This document shows positions 60,401 to 64,000 of a stretch of 64,000 nt of DNA, in pieces. The position numbers were made by a program, and so were the translations under genes. Every line of letters starts with the position of its first letter. The first letter of the stretch is position 1. Origin of the DNA: Trichopria drosophilae (taxonomy: Eukaryota > Arthropoda > Insecta > Hymenoptera > Diapriidae); NCBI GenBank assembly GCA_030407085.1, contig CM059587.1:35189001-35253000 (forward strand), read 5' to 3'. The notes under the pieces were generated by a model. It was not told where the DNA came from. It saw only the letters and a list, made by a program, of their open reading frames with translations, and searched no databases.

Positions 60401-63058
60401 CGTCGCTGTTTTCCATCGCGACAAACTTTATTCGGAGTAATATTTGTAAAAATTCAGCGCCACCAGGTGTGAAATAGGTTGCATCAATCGATACTTCAAT
60501 CAGATGAAATGAAATCTTGGATTAATTGTTCCGAAAAGTGATTATTCAGGGTTCTTGCCATTTTACATCAATGCTGATATATCCTCGAGTCGATAAAGCG
60601 ACGCCGACGATCCCGAGAAATTTCAAGAAACGCTTCTTAGAAGTTCGCAATCGGTCGACTATTCACCAACGCGATTGAATTTTATCCGTAATTCCCGAGA
60701 TAAGGGCAATTTCACGCGATGGCAACGCTCGAATTTCTCCCATGCAGGTGATCTGCGAAAGATTCATCTCAGGCGGTAAGATGTTCTTAGAAACCCCAGT
60801 GGTAACTGTTTAGTCCGTATTCAAGTTATCGACAGGGTATCGTCGTTTCAGACCGTTCGGAAGAAAGCATATTTAAAGGGATCGTAGCGGGTTCTACGAA
60901 ACCTGTCATATTTATGAAAGTTCATATGTCATCTCATCTAATGGAATTTTTTGTCATTGGCTGGTGAAAGTGATTTCAAGCAGGAACCTCGAAGCACGAT
61001 TCCAAGTAATAGTTGCATTGATTAAAATAGTTTGGAATGTTAGGATTATGAAACTAACCTCTTTGTTATAAAATGTTGCTTCTAGCAATGTCCAAGCGTT
61101 GGAAAGTCCATATTATCATATTTGGAATCGGGTGGAATTGATGAAACAATTGGCATTATTGACTTCAAACAATCGAATGAATTATTATTTGTTAATAGCC
61201 GCATCTTCGCTCCGTAAAAAGCCATCAAAATAGTCGGACATCCAAATAAGTCCAGGAAGATAGCGAATCGGGGAAGGCATGAAAATAAATGAAAGTGACG
61301 CAAAGGATGCCATAAAAATAAACGGTATGAAACGTGTAATCGCAAAACTTGTCGCGTTTCTCAGCGAGAACTCTTTACCAAAGTAGAATGGCGATTGTCA
61401 TCGTGGGAGGCAAAGAAAGGAGGACGGCAGTCACTTTCACAAAAATAGCAATTAGCGAGCCGCGACTAGCGCGTTCGTTATGGCTGGTTTTAATTAACGG
61501 GCAAAGGCCAGTTACTGCAGGTGAATCTCGAATGCGGATCGCCTTTGTGAGCAATTGTTGCATTTAATGATGTTCAGTGCGGATGTTCGTTACTTAGCTT
61601 CGTTTTGTCCGGCCATCCAATCCAACCTACGGGATTGTCAAACGATTAGAGGATCAGTCGGTGGAATGGTCTTGGATGCTAGTAAGCAATTTAATGCATT
61701 TAAGTTACGAAAATAATAAAAAGGACTTATCTAAGCGTTATTGGATTGATGATTGCTCGGTCGTTTCTATTGTATTCCTTGCACAAGACCAATGGCGTGC
61801 CGATCGGTTGACTTTCTGCTGACTTTCGAAATCGATTAAAACTTGCAGCTTAGTCACCGCTACTAAATCCACTCAAACACGCGACAAGAGGTTTCCTCAA
61901 GGATTCGAGACTGACGTTTTTCGGGGTAACGTTCGACGACCTGGCCAAGATGCAATCGAACTACGAAATCTGAACGATCCGCAAAGCGACCTACAAAAGT
62001 TGAACTCCCATTCAGGCGGGACTTGTCCAACTTAAGCTGGGAATTCTTTTCATTCGCACGGCCAATCTCAAGAATCACTTGCGCCGATTAGCAGAAAGCG
62101 TTGACAAATCGTAGGTCGACGGCTTAACGAGCTTCCCCGAACCTCATTAGGCGATAAAAGCGGAACGTGAGAAATGGGCGGCGCTTTCGCGTGCTCCAAG
62201 CCGCGCGCATCAAACGCCCGACATAAATAATGCATCTGAAATTCACGTCAAAGGCCGATTCGTCAATAGGCTCGCGACACTTTCCTAGAATCGCTGGGGA
62301 TATTCTTTGATGTGTGTCAATTATCTCTAGATTACTGGGCATTTATGAGGTATGGACCTGTTGCCCGCGTGAATTTGCATCGCGTGATCGAATCATCGAC
62401 CAGTTAACTGATATCTCTATTATGACGGGAAACATGTAATTACATTAGTTAGAGACTGCGGAAATAATTATCAGTCATTGTTATATTATTTACCGATCGT
62501 CGCTCGTTATACGCTAGGTGATAAATTTATTTAATGGTACGAGGAAAACTGCTATTCACAGACTCAAAATAGATTCGATTCCTTCATACATTGTGGATGC
62601 TCAGATTGGTTGGTCGATATATTAGCTCAGATATTTTTTAAATCCTATTCGCCTGAAACGCACTGCACGGCTTTTACTTTTAGAATCACGGCCGCAGTTA
62701 CGCAGCAGGGTTATCGGGCTGCGACTCAACCCTGCCGCTTCGTACGAAAAGACATTATCTTAAATTCCTCAGGTTCTATTGTTGGAAGAATGATGCGACG
62801 TTATCGGTTTATTTTCCAACGATATTCCTCTTAGTCTTATTTTTACCCTTTCTATCACGAAAGATATCAATACGCTCGTTTCGCCATTAATGGGAACGCA
62901 ACGATATCGAACTGATATCATTTTAATGATAATTAGATGTCGGCAATTTCATGCAGCTAAGCGTTTATAAATAGTATGGAGATAATTAAATTCAATATGC
63001 AATTGTTAGAATAATTAATCTTAGATAAAACAAGAATTAAAAAGTAATGAAAACTTTT
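57446..63058. other. Presumed intron or upstream region of the edge gene
   Basis: No transposon relic stands out and no frame shows a domain. The longest overlapping frames are at 59364-59951 (both strands). If the donor at 57446 and the acceptor at 63072 are used together, this is one intron. Confidence 0.35.
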
Positions 63059-63072
63059 GATGTTTGTTTCAG
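63059..63072 (+). promoter_or_regulatory. 3' splice site before the coding exon
   Basis: GATGTTTGTTTCAG is a pyrimidine-rich tract ending in CAG at 63072. AT-rich sequence precedes it and balanced, codon-like sequence follows. Confidence 0.6.
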
Positions 63073-63144
63073 ATTCACGAAACGACGGGTTATGGTGATA
63101 CGTGATTCGACTACGACGACGACGACGAAACGAGTCCAGTCAAG
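63073..63144 (+). other. 5' untranslated leader within the coding exon
   Basis: Seventy-two bases lie between the presumed acceptor and the ATG. In the coding frame they contain TGA at 63103-63105 and no later ATG, so translation cannot start upstream in this exon. A run of GAC/CGA triplets at about 63110-63130 is a short trinucleotide repeat. Confidence 0.5.
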
Positions 63145-64000
63145 ATGCTGACAATAATGTGCCCGAACTGCAGGCATCGTTTTCCGGCCCCCGGATGCTG
63201 CAACACCAAACCTCGCTTGGAGTACGTCGATCCTCCGGCCAATACGATGGACAGCGACACCACTGCCGGAGGAGGATGTACGATCAACTTTGACAAACCT
63301 TATCCAAGTTTGAACACATATGCGGAACAATCCAATCGCAGGGATGATAAATGTAATATTACAATCCATTCCGGAGGATGTCTCATCCAGACCAACGACA
63401 CGGAAATAGTCGTCCAGGCACCTCAAATCGAAATCAGACCGAAACTCTCCGGAGGTGGCTGCTTGGTACAAAAGAGGCTTCCGATGGATTACGATAATCC
63501 GATTATGGATCGAGCAGAGTACGTGGATCGCTATCAGACACGACGCCTGACACCACCGCCAAGCGGATGCCAGGAACTGCCAGGTATTCGAAGAACTGCG
63601 AGTGATCAGGGTCAGTCGGGACGGACTACATGTGGATATCAGTGCAACTGTCATGGGTGCCGGAAAAACGTGGAGACCAATTATCGACGAACTCGGGTTA
63701 CTTATGAGCGAGCACCGAAACCCACCTGCAACAGCCTTTGCCAGGTTGCGTCTACCGAAGATTCATTTTCTAGGAGCAAACGCGAATGTTTGGCTGGCGA
63801 TAGTGACTCTACCTACAGACTCGGCCCTAATGGAGATGTGCAGATCCACGTGAACGCTACTTTCAAGTTGCCATCGTCGAGCGTTAGCCAGTGCACATTA
63901 AACATTACGGCTTCCGCCACACCCAAGGAGAACGAAGTTGTTCGGTCGCGGAACAATTTCAACGGTGGTGGAATTATTCAGGAAGCACCAAGCTGCAACT
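63145..64000 (+). CDS. Cysteine-rich protein with GGGC repeats, N-terminal part (runs off the window)
   Basis: I do not recognise this gene. The frame opens at ATG 63145 and has no stop for 285 codons, to the window edge; the last base begins a further codon. It starts MLTIMCPNCRHRF. CPNC (residues 6-9) followed by CC (18-19) could be a small metal-binding knuckle. A motif recurs: GGGCTIN (42-48), SGGCLIQ (76-82), SGGGCLVQ (102-109), GGGIIQ (274-279). Another cysteine cluster, CGYQCNCHGC, spans 163-172. I count about 17 cysteines. There is no signal peptide or membrane segment; N-IT and N-AT glycosylation-like sites exist but need secretion to matter. The start is supported by an in-frame upstream stop and a splice acceptor at 63072. 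An antisense frame of 205 codons overlaps but lacks comparable internal repeats. Zinc binding or a structural role is speculation. Confidence 0.8.
   Translation, partial: MLTIMCPNCRHRFPAPGCCNTKPRLEYVDPPANTMDSDTTAGGGCTINFDKPYPSLNTYAEQSNRRDDKCNITIHSGGCLIQTNDTEIVVQAPQIEIRPKLSGGGCLVQKRLPMDYDNPIMDRAEYVDRYQTRRLTPPPSGCQELPGIRRTASDQGQSGRTTCGYQCNCHGCRKNVETNYRRTRVTYERAPKPTCNSLCQVASTEDSFSRSKRECLAGDSDSTYRLGPNGDVQIHVNATFKLPSSSVSQCTLNITASATPKENEVVRSRNNFNGGGIIQEAPSCN

Noticed and set aside
63037..63654. Minus-strand open frame of 205 codons, the longest closed frame in the window
   Set aside because: It lies antisense to the plus-strand frame that follows a splice acceptor, has an upstream in-frame stop, and carries repeated GGGC motifs. 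The antisense translation has no comparable internal order, so it is a shadow.
63602..63853. Plus-strand 83-codon frame inside the edge gene
   Set aside because: It is an out-of-frame shadow of the longer frame starting at 63145.

Overview
The window reads as AT-rich animal, most likely insect, nuclear DNA. Three things suggest this: a degenerate CCTAA/TTAGG telomere-type array at 11289-11559, many small inverted-repeat DNA-transposon derivatives (MITEs), and spliceosomal signals in front of the only convincing protein gene. A hymenopteran is my best guess, but only a guess: no conserved marker gene is visible.

Layout. From 1 to about 53.6 kb I find no supportable protein gene. The stretch is gene desert or very long intron, filled with non-autonomous elements. 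These include five TTAA-bounded piggyBac-type elements (366-1208, 7837-8769, 27823-28956, 36557-37783, 48558-49584), TA-flanked pogo/mariner-type MITEs (17609-17854, 41651-41874, 19289-19684), and long foldback palindromes (4226-5002, 20376-20806, 21971-22555, 30061-31558, 45690-46335, 52332-52797). Several dispersed repeat families recur: family A with a GTCGCCGCTAGG-type core, family B in two copies, family C with a CGCCCTTGTA-type end, and family D built from short CCGACA/AAAAAC iterations. About thirty TGATCA palindromes are scattered over 38.7-45.5 kb. Five degenerate tRNA-like segments lie on the minus strand. Islands richer in G+C and CpG (9.1-9.6, 26.3-26.8, 29.3-30.0, 37.9-38.3, 44.2-44.8, 50.6-51.1 kb) interrupt the AT-rich background and are the best candidates for promoters, enhancers or untranslated exons.

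From about 53.6 kb onward the composition becomes more balanced and recognisable transposon relics stop. This looks like the upstream or first-intron region of the gene that starts at the right edge. A 3' splice site at 63072 is followed by a 72-base leader containing an in-frame stop. An open frame then begins with ATG at 63145 and stays open for 285 codons to the end of the window. It encodes a cysteine-rich protein with an N-terminal CPNC motif and four GGGC/GGC-type repeats. I do not recognise the family. A possible untranslated first exon ends at a good donor at 57445/57446.

No operon-like or defence-like system is visible. The most informative structures are the nested insertions inside foldback elements, where the intact opposite arm shows the empty site, and the unrecognised Cys-rich gene.
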